Shown piece by piece: positions 1 through 7,380 of a DNA stretch of 23,000 nucleotides. The notes below the pieces were generated by a model that was not told the origin of the DNA, made no database searches, and saw only the letters and a list, made by a program, of their open reading frames with translations. The DNA comes from Megasphaera sp. UBA1696 (GTDB lineage Bacteria > Bacillota > Negativicutes > Veillonellales > Megasphaeraceae): the NCBI GenBank assembly GCA_002319965.1, contig DCJQ01000003.1, forward strand, positions 1 to 23,000, in the 5' to 3' direction. Position 1 is the stretch's first letter; every line of letters starts with the position of its first letter. The translations under genes and the position numbers were made by a program.

Positions 1-33
1 TCCTAATTGGTATTGCAATTAACCAATAAAATT

Positions 34-303
34 TCAGTCCTTAACCTTCGCCTTAAACACCAGTGCCACGTCGGCATCGGAGCAGCAGAATTCCGCTTCC
101 CCTTCCGGCTGGCCCGGAAGGCTTCCGCCATAGCGCAGGATGTCGATATAGGGAAAGGCACAGTGCATGGCCATGGGACAGATTTTCCCCCTGTCCGTAT
201 CATAGTCAAAGGTTTCACCGATATGATGGCCGCGATGGCAGCCCATGGTTCCCAATTTTCCCGTAACGGTCAATTCGATTTTCGGTCTTTTCCCTCGTTC
301 CAT
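34..303 (-). CDS. TIGR04076-like small Cys-rich protein
   Basis: An 89-residue protein with no signal peptide or membrane segment. Its cysteines are at residues 22, 42, 48 and 73-74, with an H-x3-G-x4-F pattern before the GKICPMA segment and a GG pair near residue 59. This arrangement matches my recollection of the TIGR04076 family (about 85-90 residues, conserved Cys, function unknown); that assignment is recalled, not searched. The cysteines could bind metal or an Fe-S cluster, which is inference. A clear AAAGGAG ribosome binding site precedes the ATG. It lies downstream of tatD on the same strand, but a strong terminator separates the two, so it is probably expressed by weak readthrough or from a promoter I could not identify. 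The 33 bases after it hold nothing I can name. Confidence 0.72.
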   Translation of the reverse strand: MERGKRPKIELTVTGKLGTMGCHRGHHIGETFDYDTDRGKICPMAMHCAFPYIDILRYGGSLPGQPEGEAEFCCSDADVALVFKAKVKD

Positions 304-330
304 AAAAAAGCTCCTTTCTCATATCTCCTA

Positions 331-382
331 AAAAAAAGAAAGACGCGGGACGGGAAATCAACGATGATGTCCGTCCCGCGTC
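331..382 (-). terminator. Rho-independent terminator of the metG-tatD operon
   Basis: A perfect 12-bp GC-rich stem pairs 342-353 with 371-382 around a 17-nt loop. On the minus strand it is followed directly by a T-rich tract (331-341). It lies 15 bp past the tatD stop and closes the long minus-strand operon. Confidence 0.9.
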
Positions 383-396
383 CACCGGGTATTCTA

Positions 397-1161
397 TTAA
401 ATATTAAACAACCGTCTGCCATTTTCCGCTGTAAGCCGAGCCGCTTCTTCAGCACTTATGCCGCGAAGGGCGGCCAGTTCTTCTGCTACATAACGGACAT
501 AGGCCGGTTCATTACGCTGACCGCGATGGGCCTGGGGCGTCAGGTACGGGCTGTCCGTTTCGATGAGGATACGGTCTAAGGGCAGGTTTTCTGCAACTCG
601 CCGGGCCCGTTTCGAATTCGGATAGGTCAAAGGGCCGTCGAACCCGAAGTAAAAGCCCATGCGCAAGAGTTCTGCCGTCATTTCAAGGCTTCCGGAGTAA
701 CAATGGAAGACGCCGCGGATTCCCTTGCCATATTGACGAAGGATATCCAGCGTATCGCCGTGTGCTTCGCGGTCGTGGATGATAATCGGCACGTCGAGCT
801 CAACGGCGAGCTTTACCATGTCGATGAACACGGTCTGCTGGATTGCCCTGGCCGGCTCCGGCCAATGGTAGTCCAATCCCACTTCGCCGATGGCGACGAC
901 CTTTTTCTCACCGCGTACCCACTGACGAAGTCGCTCTGCATCGTCCGGTGTCGCCGTGGCCGCCAGCTCCGGATGAATGCCGACAGCAGCATAGACGCCG
1001 TCGCAGGCATTGGCCAGGTCGATGCAGGCGCGAGACGTCGCCATATCCGTTGCCGGGCACAACATCATTTCAACGCCGGCCTCGGCCGCCCGAGATAATA
1101 CCTCTGAGCGGTCCGTATCGTAAGCCTTGTCATTGATATGACAGTGTGTATCGAACAACAT
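397..1161 (-). CDS. tatD: TatD family metal-dependent hydrolase (DNase)
   Basis: A 254-residue cytoplasmic TIM-barrel metallohydrolase of the TatD/YabD family. Family members are 3'-5' DNases or RNases acting in DNA repair and RNA quality control. Metal ligands are visible in the expected order: H6-x-H8 in FDTHCH, E93 in IGEVGLDYH, H129 in IIIHDREAH, H153 in VFHCYSG and D203 in ETDSPYL. The length is normal for the family. Its ATG overlaps the metG stop codon by one base (TAATG) and no good ribosome binding site precedes it, so translation is probably coupled to metG. The metG-tatD pair matches metS-yabD in Bacillus subtilis. A strong terminator follows. Confidence 0.95.
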   Translation of the reverse strand: MLFDTHCHINDKAYDTDRSEVLSRAAEAGVEMMLCPATDMATSRACIDLANACDGVYAAVGIHPELAATATPDDAERLRQWVRGEKKVVAIGEVGLDYHWPEPARAIQQTVFIDMVKLAVELDVPIIIHDREAHGDTLDILRQYGKGIRGVFHCYSGSLEMTAELLRMGFYFGFDGPLTYPNSKRARRVAENLPLDRILIETDSPYLTPQAHRGQRNEPAYVRYVAEELAALRGISAEEAARLTAENGRRLFNI

Positions 1162-3104
1162 TATCGTACGCGGCTGCCCGGTGCCATGCCGTCGACAAAG
1201 GCAACCTGAAGGTTATCGTTGCCGTCGGAAGCAGCCAGGAGCATCCCTTTCGATTCAACACCGCAGAGTTTGACCGGCTTCAAGTTGGTGACGACGATGA
1301 CGCAGTGACCGATGAGGTCTTCCGGTTTATAGTATAAGGAAATCCCGCTGACGATCTGGCGCGTTTCTACACCGAGATCGACTTGCAGTTTCAGCAGTTT
1401 TTTCGCTTTGGGAACTTTTTCGCAGGCCACGATTTTACCGACGCGAAGATCGATTTTACCAAAGTCATCAATGGTGATTTCCGGTTTTACCGGTTCCTGA
1501 GCTGCCGGGCAGACCGGAGCTGCTTCTTCTTTCTTTTCGGTTTTAGCTTCAGCAATCTCTTCATCTAAGTCGTAACGCGGGAAGAGGGCCTGCCCTTTTT
1601 CAACTTTCGTATCAGCCGGATACAGTCCCCACTGCTGAGCATCCTGAAGGTTTGCCTTGGCAAAATCGCCAAGTCCCAACTGATGCCACATATCGGCAGC
1701 ACTGACGGGAATGAAGGGGCTGACCAAGGCCGCGATGATACGCTGTGCTTCAATCAGGTTGTACAGGACCGTCTGCAGGCGCTGAGCCTTCGTTTCATCC
1801 TTAGCAAGGACCCACGGCGTCGTTTCGTCGATATATTTATTGCTGCGGCGAATGAGAGTCCAAACGTCGTTAATGGCATCGTTGATCTTCATGTCATCCA
1901 TGAAGGTTTCAAACTGCTTAGCCGTTTCAACGGCGCAGGCTGCTAAATCATCGTCAACGGCTTCTTTCACCGTCGGACCGGCGACGACGCCGCCTTCGTA
2001 TTTTTCGACCATGGCCAGGGTACGCTGCAAGAGGTTGCCCAAATCGTTGGCAAGGTCGGAGTTGATGCGGTTGATAAAGGACGGCAAGGAGAAGTTGCCG
2101 TCTTGGCCGAGGCGGATTTCTTTCAGTAAGTAATACCGAAGTGCATCGGCGCCGTAGCGGTCGATCAAAGGAATGGGATCGACGACGTTCCCTAAGGATT
2201 TACTCATCTTGGTCCCATCGACGATGAGCCAGCCGTGACCGAAGACCTTTTTGGGAATCGGCAGGCCGCAGCTCATAAGCATGATCGGCCAGATGATGCT
2301 GTGGAAGCGGACGATTTCCTTGCCGACCAAATGGAGGTCAGCCGGCCAGAATTTTTTGAACTTTTCCGGGTCGTCGAGGTAGCCTGCCGCCGTTACGTAG
2401 TTGACCAAAGCGTCGAACCAGACGTAGACGACGTGCTTCGTATCCCAAGGCACTTTGATGCCCCAGTCAAAGGACGTACGGGAAACACAGAGGTCTTCGA
2501 GACCGCTTTTAACGAAGGATATCATTTCATTGCGCCGCGATTCCGGCTGGATGAAATCGGGATTTTCGTCAATAAATTTCAGCCACTTGTCAGCGTATTT
2601 ATTCATCTTTAAGAAGTAGGCTTCTTCCGAAACGAGTTCCAACGGCCGGCCACAGTCGGGGCAGATATGTTTGCCTTCGGGCAGTTTATTTTCCGGCCAG
2701 AAAGTTTCACAGGGCGTACAGTACCAACCCTTATATTCCCCTTTATAGATATCGCCGTTATCGTAGGATTTCTGCATCAAGGCCTGAACGACTTTTTCAT
2801 GACGTTTTTCCGTCGTGCGGATAAAGTCATCATTAGAGATATTCAATTTTTTCCACAACTCTTGGAAGAGCGATACGATTTCATCGACGTATTCGATGGG
2901 CTTAACACCTTTTTCTTCAGCAGCCCGCTGAATCTTCTGGCCGTGTTCGTCAGAGCCGGTCAGGAAAAAGACGTCATCGCCGCGCAGGCGGTGGAACCGA
3001 GCCAGCGAGTCGGCAATCGTCGTGCAGTACGTGTGCCCAATGTGAAGTTTGGCGCTTGGATAGTAAATCGGTGTGGTGATATAATACTTTCTTTTTTCAG
3101 ACAT
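1161..3104 (-). CDS. metG: Methionine--tRNA ligase
   Basis: A 647-residue methionyl-tRNA synthetase that charges tRNA-Met and initiator tRNA in the cytoplasm. The class I HIGH motif is at residues 21-24 and KMSKS at 299-303. Cys129, Cys132, Cys148 and Cys151 form the Zn knuckle of the connective-peptide insertion. The anticodon-binding helical domain follows, and residues 540-647 form the C-terminal EMAP-II/Trbp111-like tRNA-binding domain (IDLRVGKIV) used for dimerisation and tRNA affinity. A low-complexity Lys/Glu/Ala linker joins the last two. The start is backed by an AGGAGGG site 7 bp upstream of the ATG. The gene is 35 bp downstream of rsmI and overlaps tatD by one base. The short upstream gap leaves no room for a T-box. 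Confidence 0.97.
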   Translation of the reverse strand: MSEKRKYYITTPIYYPSAKLHIGHTYCTTIADSLARFHRLRGDDVFFLTGSDEHGQKIQRAAEEKGVKPIEYVDEIVSLFQELWKKLNISNDDFIRTTEKRHEKVVQALMQKSYDNGDIYKGEYKGWYCTPCETFWPENKLPEGKHICPDCGRPLELVSEEAYFLKMNKYADKWLKFIDENPDFIQPESRRNEMISFVKSGLEDLCVSRTSFDWGIKVPWDTKHVVYVWFDALVNYVTAAGYLDDPEKFKKFWPADLHLVGKEIVRFHSIIWPIMLMSCGLPIPKKVFGHGWLIVDGTKMSKSLGNVVDPIPLIDRYGADALRYYLLKEIRLGQDGNFSLPSFINRINSDLANDLGNLLQRTLAMVEKYEGGVVAGPTVKEAVDDDLAACAVETAKQFETFMDDMKINDAINDVWTLIRRSNKYIDETTPWVLAKDETKAQRLQTVLYNLIEAQRIIAALVSPFIPVSAADMWHQLGLGDFAKANLQDAQQWGLYPADTKVEKGQALFPRYDLDEEIAEAKTEKKEEAAPVCPAAQEPVKPEITIDDFGKIDLRVGKIVACEKVPKAKKLLKLQVDLGVETRQIVSGISLYYKPEDLIGHCVIVVTNLKPVKLCGVESKGMLLAASDGNDNLQVAFVDGMAPGSRVR

Positions 3105-3139
3105 GGGATTTCCCTCCTATACCGACAAATGAGCCGGTG

Positions 3140-3985
3140 TTATAAACTAAGCGCAGCCTGGTATACACTACGTTTGGGCACGCCGCACCGTCTGGCGACA
3201 GTCCGGACAGCCTCTTTCTTAGCAATGCCCTGCTCCATCAGTTCCCGGACCAGGGCTGCATAATCAACATTTTCAGGGTTGGCCTCTTCGGCCGTTTTTG
3301 TCATCCCTTCTACGAGGATGACGAATTCACCGCGCGTTCCCTGCTCGGAAAGGGCGGCTTGAAGGTCGCTGAGATGTCCATGGAGATACTGTTCATACCG
3401 TTTGGTCAGTTCCCTGCAGAGGACAGCCTTTCGGTCGCCCAACACTTCAATCATTTCGCCCAGCACCTGACGGATGCGGTGAGGCGCTTCATAAAAAATA
3501 AGCGTTCCCTCGTAGGCCTCAACGGACTGCAGGGCCGGCAGGCGGTGTTTCTGGGTCTTCGGCAAAAAACCGACAAAGGTGAACCGCGTCGTATCCATAC
3601 CGGAAGCGATGAGCCCTGTAAGGCCTGCATTGGCACCCGGCAGAGGAACGATAGGAATATTCTCGGCCAGAGCCAACCTGACCATATCGCTGCCGGGATC
3701 GCAGATAGCCGGCATGCCGGCATCACTGACCAAGGCAATCATCAGGCCGTCTTTCAATTTCTCGATAAGCTGCGGCCCTTTTTCGGCTTTATTATGTTCG
3801 TGATAGCTCGTAAGGGGCGTATCGATATCATAGGCCATGAGCAGTTGTTTCGTATGACGCGTATCTTCAGCGGCAATGAGATCGGCTTCCCGCAGACAGC
3901 GTACGGTACGATACGTAATATCCTCTAAATTTCCGATTGGCGTCGGGCAAAGATAGAGCGTCCCCTTTTGAAAAACTTCCGGCAT
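3140..3985 (-). CDS. rsmI: 16S rRNA (cytidine1402-2'-O)-methyltransferase RsmI
   Basis: A 281-residue protein of the tetrapyrrole methylase (SAM-dependent) superfamily. RsmI methylates the 2'-O of C1402 in the decoding centre of 16S rRNA. Family signatures are visible: PTPIGNLEDIT from residue 14, AEDTR at 39-43 and SDAGMPAICDPG at 87-98. A short C-terminal helix-turn-helix-like tail (about 235-281) is usual in full-length RsmI. A GAAAGGAG site sits 4 bp upstream of the ATG. The trmN6-rsmI-metG order matches yabB-yabC-metS in Bacillus, but the GIY-YIG gene (yazA) and abrB usually found between them there are missing here. Confidence 0.95.
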   Translation of the reverse strand: MPEVFQKGTLYLCPTPIGNLEDITYRTVRCLREADLIAAEDTRHTKQLLMAYDIDTPLTSYHEHNKAEKGPQLIEKLKDGLMIALVSDAGMPAICDPGSDMVRLALAENIPIVPLPGANAGLTGLIASGMDTTRFTFVGFLPKTQKHRLPALQSVEAYEGTLIFYEAPHRIRQVLGEMIEVLGDRKAVLCRELTKRYEQYLHGHLSDLQAALSEQGTRGEFVILVEGMTKTAEEANPENVDYAALVRELMEQGIAKKEAVRTVARRCGVPKRSVYQAALSL

Positions 3986-4030
3986 AATACTCCTTTCACA
4001 GAAAAAAGACGGCTGACAAAGGACACCGCC

Positions 4031-4762
4031 TTACCTTCCGTATAAGTGATCCACAGCGTCACTATAACTTCCATCGGCCTTATGGACGATGAGTGGCGGA
4101 AGAACAGAAAGTCCTTTACCGCCTCCGTGAATGCCTTCGACGAGGAACAGTTTAGCCTCTTTGTCAGGGCGTCCATGAATCATCTGCAAAACCTTTGGCT
4201 CTATGTCGCGAGCCCGCAGGGCTTCTAAAATATCCGCCATCCGCTCGGTAATGTGAACCATGCGAAAACGGCCGTGATACTTCAAAGCGTATTTTGCCGC
4301 ATCGAGGACATCGTCCAAGGAGGCTGTTTCTTCATGACAGGCCCTTCGGATGCCGTCGAGGTCACTATAAGCCCCACGGCTCTTTTCTCGATAAGGCGGA
4401 TTGGCATAGACCGCTGCAAAGGCTCCACTGGGAGACCATTCCCGAATCCGGCGATAATCGCCTTCTACGATGCGGATGCAGTCGTCCCGACCATTTAAGG
4501 CCACGTTGCGGCCGGCAATATCGGCCATGATCGGGTTAAATTCGACACCGGTCAAATCCCGGGCCCCGCGGGCGGTCAGAATCAGCGGAATGGCAGCTGT
4601 CCCGGTTCCCAAATCAAGGGCCGGTCCATGAGGAACGGCGCCAAAGTGAGCTAATAAAACAGTATCGATGGAAAAACAGAACTGATCGTCCCGCTGAATG
4701 ACCTTCATCCCGTCCAGGATCAAGTCATCCAACCGTTCGTGGGGACCGAGCTCAATTTTCAT
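4031..4762 (-). CDS. trmN6: tRNA1(Val) (adenine37-N6)-methyltransferase-like
   Basis: A 243-residue Rossmann-fold SAM-dependent methyltransferase of the YabB/YfiC (TrmN6) group, which makes m6A37 in tRNA1-Val in E. coli. Motif I (ALDLGTGTAAIPL) is at residues 48-60 and the N6-adenine catalytic NPPY motif at 121-124. The N-terminal LDDLILDGMKVIQRDD segment is typical of the family. The start overlaps the ricT stop by 11 bp, and an AGGAG sits about 9 bp upstream inside ricT, consistent with coupled translation. The substrate in this organism is inferred from the family and the conserved neighbourhood. Confidence 0.9.
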   Translation of the reverse strand: MKIELGPHERLDDLILDGMKVIQRDDQFCFSIDTVLLAHFGAVPHGPALDLGTGTAAIPLILTARGARDLTGVEFNPIMADIAGRNVALNGRDDCIRIVEGDYRRIREWSPSGAFAAVYANPPYREKSRGAYSDLDGIRRACHEETASLDDVLDAAKYALKYHGRFRMVHITERMADILEALRARDIEPKVLQMIHGRPDKEAKLFLVEGIHGGGKGLSVLPPLIVHKADGSYSDAVDHLYGR

Positions 4763-5597
4763 GTTCCGTTTCTCCTACATCAGACCAGGGCACATTGATA
4801 TTATGGCCCGATTCGAGCTGTACTTTAACCGTTTTGTCTTTCATATGAACGCGCAGAACCGTGCCGACGCCTTCATCGGTCATGACCCGTTTTCCGACGG
4901 CCGGCGGCTTCTGCTGTTCACAGCCTTTCTGCTGGCAGTTGCAGCACTTCAGTTCGCCTGACGTGTAGAGCTGGTTTTCATAGCGCAGGCAGCACATGAG
5001 ACGACCGCAGATTCCCGAAATTTTAGTCGGATTGAGAGACATTCCCTGCCCCTTGGCCATGCGGATCGACACGGGCTTAAAGTCACCGAGAAACGTCGCA
5101 CAGCACAAGGGACGGCCGCAATAGCCGATGCCGCCGATCATCTTGGCTTCATCGCGAAGGCCGATTTGGCGAAGTTCGATGCGAGTCCGAAAGACGGACG
5201 CCAAATCGCGGACGAGTTCACGGAAGTCGATACGACCGTCAGCCGTAAAGAAGAAGATGATTTTCCCCATATCAAAGGTGTAGTCGACATAGATGAGTTT
5301 CATCGGCAGCTTATGCTTGGCAATCTTGGTCAGGCAGATGCCGAAAGCTTTCTTCTCCCGTTCTTTATTTCGCTCAACTTGGCGCAAATCCTTGGCTGTA
5401 GCCTTGCGGATAATCGGTTTCAGCGGCTGGACGACTTCCGAATCTTCGACGTCCCGCGGCGGAATGACGACAGTGCCAAATTCCATACCTCGCGCCGTTT
5501 CTACGATGACTCCGTCATCCAAGGCGAGCTCAATATTATCGGGATCAAAATAATATATCTTTCCAGCAGGTTTAAAACGCACACCTACAACGATCAC
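4752..5597 (-). CDS. ricT: PSP1-domain protein RicT (YaaT)
   Basis: A 281-residue PSP1-domain protein. In Bacillus subtilis the orthologue (YaaT/RicT) joins RicA and RicF in an Fe-S complex that steers RNase Y cleavage and affects sporulation and competence. The hallmark cysteines are present: C160, C165, C166, C197, C202 and C203 in the GYCGRPLCC and ISGICGRLMCC segments. A further C218-C219-x-C221-x4-C226 cluster follows. The start is GTG at 5595-5597, with AAAGGAGG 7 bp upstream, and it abuts the holB stop exactly. No yabA gene follows, unlike in Bacillus. The RNase-specificity role is inferred from the family; partner genes are not in this window. Confidence 0.92.
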   Translation of the reverse strand: MIVVGVRFKPAGKIYYFDPDNIELALDDGVIVETARGMEFGTVVIPPRDVEDSEVVQPLKPIIRKATAKDLRQVERNKEREKKAFGICLTKIAKHKLPMKLIYVDYTFDMGKIIFFFTADGRIDFRELVRDLASVFRTRIELRQIGLRDEAKMIGGIGYCGRPLCCATFLGDFKPVSIRMAKGQGMSLNPTKISGICGRLMCCLRYENQLYTSGELKCCNCQQKGCEQQKPPAVGKRVMTDEGVGTVLRVHMKDKTVKVQLESGHNINVPWSDVGETEHEN

Positions 5598-6584
5598 TTA
5601 AAATCCTCCTTTGAGCCGTATCGTCTGGAGACTGACATAGTCCCAAACTAAACGGACATTTACATGGCGCGTCACCGCTTCCAGCGCCTCATGAAGCACT
5701 GACGACACGGCAAAGACGGCATCATCCGTCCAGTACGGCAGTAATTCGGTCATATCAGAGACATAACCTTTTAAACGGACATATTCCCGGCCGGCTCCGC
5801 TGCGGAGAACGGCCATATCCCGCAGCAAAAGACTGATCCAGCCTAAAATTTCCGTCGTATCACTATCGGTCAAATTAGCCGATACGACAAGCCATTTTGA
5901 ATAGGGACAGGCATGTTTGGCCATAATCGTTAAGAAGTCCACAGCAAAGTGTGCCTTCTCTGTTCCATGCCCGTCGAGATAACGAAGAACCGTGCGAACA
6001 ATGCCGCCGCCCCACAGGATGGCGTCATCCAAATGGCCGCCGGTCCGATGCAGCCGCTGCAGTCCTTCCTTCATTTCATCGTCACCGACGGGATCGAAGG
6101 TAAAAGTAACACAGCGCGACAGAATCGTCGGCAGCAGCAAATCAGGCTGGTCCGTAACTAAGATGAAACAGACACCGGACGGCGGTTCTTCCAAGGTCTT
6201 CAGCATGCGGTTGGCAAATTCTACATTCATCGTCTCTACGTGGTCGATAATGCAAATCCGACGCCGGCCTCGTTCACCTTGCAAAGCCAATTTTCCTTGG
6301 AGCTGCCGAAATTGATCTACCTTCAGCATGGCACCCATAGGAGCCAAATAAAAAGCATCATCGCCATCGGCGACAAGAGCTTCATCATCTGACGGCGCCA
6401 AATCGCGAAAGACGGGGCGGCCGGCCAGAGCTGAGGCGACGGCGATGGCCATCAAGGTCTTGCCGACACCGGCAGGGCCGGCGAAAATCATGGCATGAGG
6501 GAGGCGGTCTTCATCGATGAGACGAGCCAATTTTCGCTTCAACCGGCCATGGCCGATAATCGAATCAAACAAGGTCTCATCCAT
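5598..6584 (-). CDS. holB: DNA polymerase III delta' subunit (clamp-loader ATPase)
   Basis: About 328 residues of an AAA+ clamp-loader subunit. The P-loop GPAGVGKT is at residues 36-43, the Walker B-like segment is RRRICIIDHVE, a sensor-1 region follows (FILVTDQPD), and the SRC motif (LSRCVTF) supplies the arginine finger to neighbouring subunits. The start is placed at the ATG at 6584 because GGGGAGG lies 8 bp upstream. An in-frame GTG at 6593 overlaps that site. The usual delta' zinc knuckle (CxxC-type cysteines just after the first ATPase helices) is absent: residues 55-95 contain no cysteine. The position between tmk and ricT matches Bacillus holB. Confidence 0.92.
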   Translation of the reverse strand: MDETLFDSIIGHGRLKRKLARLIDEDRLPHAMIFAGPAGVGKTLMAIAVASALAGRPVFRDLAPSDDEALVADGDDAFYLAPMGAMLKVDQFRQLQGKLALQGERGRRRICIIDHVETMNVEFANRMLKTLEEPPSGVCFILVTDQPDLLLPTILSRCVTFTFDPVGDDEMKEGLQRLHRTGGHLDDAILWGGGIVRTVLRYLDGHGTEKAHFAVDFLTIMAKHACPYSKWLVVSANLTDSDTTEILGWISLLLRDMAVLRSGAGREYVRLKGYVSDMTELLPYWTDDAVFAVSSVLHEALEAVTRHVNVRLVWDYVSLQTIRLKGGF

Positions 6585-6622
6585 AATTTTCACCTCCCCA
6601 TTAAGAAATACCTTAATAACTT

Positions 6623-6651
6623 ATTATATTAAAAAATCCCCCTAAAGTCTA
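6623..6651 (-). promoter_or_regulatory. Candidate promoter for holB and downstream genes
   Basis: On the minus strand TAGACT (-35, at 646-651 of 6.6 kb) and a perfect TATAAT (-10, at 6623-6628) are 17 bp apart. They lie in the 100-bp AT-rich gap between tmk and holB, the widest break in this operon. A short TTAAG/CTTAA inverted repeat follows before the ribosome binding site. The call rests on consensus match only. Confidence 0.6.
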
Positions 6652-6684
6652 GTATTTCCAATGTTCGGCAGGTCTGCATCCTAC

Positions 6685-7380
6685 CTAAATTCTTTTCTTG
6701 GCAATCGAGATTCCGGTATCCAAAACACGGTGGTATACGTCATCATGAATGGCTTCAATCGCCCGGAGCTTTCCGCCTTCGGCGCAGGCAATTCTCGTCC
6801 AACCATAGCGACTCGCCAATTCGTCATAAGCGGCATGACACTTCGCCAGGAACTGCCCGTTTTTTTCATGGATATCGCCGGTCTCACCGCCCGTCTTTCC
6901 GACGCGGTCAGCCATCAGTCCCAAGGTCACATCCAAGGGTACATCGAGGAGGAACACGGCGTCCGGTTCGGGCAGGCCCATCTTGTGAAATTCAAAATCT
7001 TCCAGCCAGTCAAGATACGACTTCCGAAGAGACGCATCATCTATTTTAATCATCTGATAGAGCATATTGCTCGTCGTATAGCGGTCGGCAATGACGATGC
7101 CGCCCTGATCATAAAAGGTCTTCCATTTCATTTGATAGGATGCAAAGCGGTCGACAGCAAAAAAAGCAGACGCTGCATAGGGATTGACCGCATCGGCGTC
7201 GCGGCCGAAGTCGCCGCGCAGGTACATCTTTACCAAGGCGCTTGAATCGCTGTCATAATCGGGATAACTGACGGCCATGACCGGATAGCCGTCATGCTTT
7301 AGATGTTCCGTCAACAGTTTGGTCTGCGTCGCCTTGCCGCTTCCATCGCCGCCTTCAATAATAAATAATTTACCCTTCAT
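6685..7380 (-). CDS. tmk: Thymidylate kinase (dTMP kinase)
   Basis: A 231-residue P-loop kinase converting dTMP to dTDP for DNA synthesis. The start is the ATG at 7378-7380, giving MKGKLFIIEGGDGSGKATQ, with AAGGAGG 7 bp upstream. The reading frame stays open further upstream, but that extension lies inside the decarboxylase gene and is Arg/Pro-rich shadow coding. The P-loop is GGDGSGKAT, with Ala in the usual Ser/Thr position. The DRYTTSN segment is the DR(Y/H) substrate-binding motif. This matches the slightly longer tmk variant found in many Firmicutes. Its first 11 bp overlap the 3' end of the decarboxylase gene. Confidence 0.93.
   Translation of the reverse strand: MKGKLFIIEGGDGSGKATQTKLLTEHLKHDGYPVMAVSYPDYDSDSSALVKMYLRGDFGRDADAVNPYAASAFFAVDRFASYQMKWKTFYDQGGIVIADRYTTSNMLYQMIKIDDASLRKSYLDWLEDFEFHKMGLPEPDAVFLLDVPLDVTLGLMADRVGKTGGETGDIHEKNGQFLAKCHAAYDELASRYGWTRIACAEGGKLRAIEAIHDDVYHRVLDTGISIAKKRI

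Noticed and set aside
3986..4030. Terminator between trmN6 and rsmI
   Set aside because: A T-run is present on the minus strand, but the preceding stem is only about three consecutive pairs; it is not convincing.
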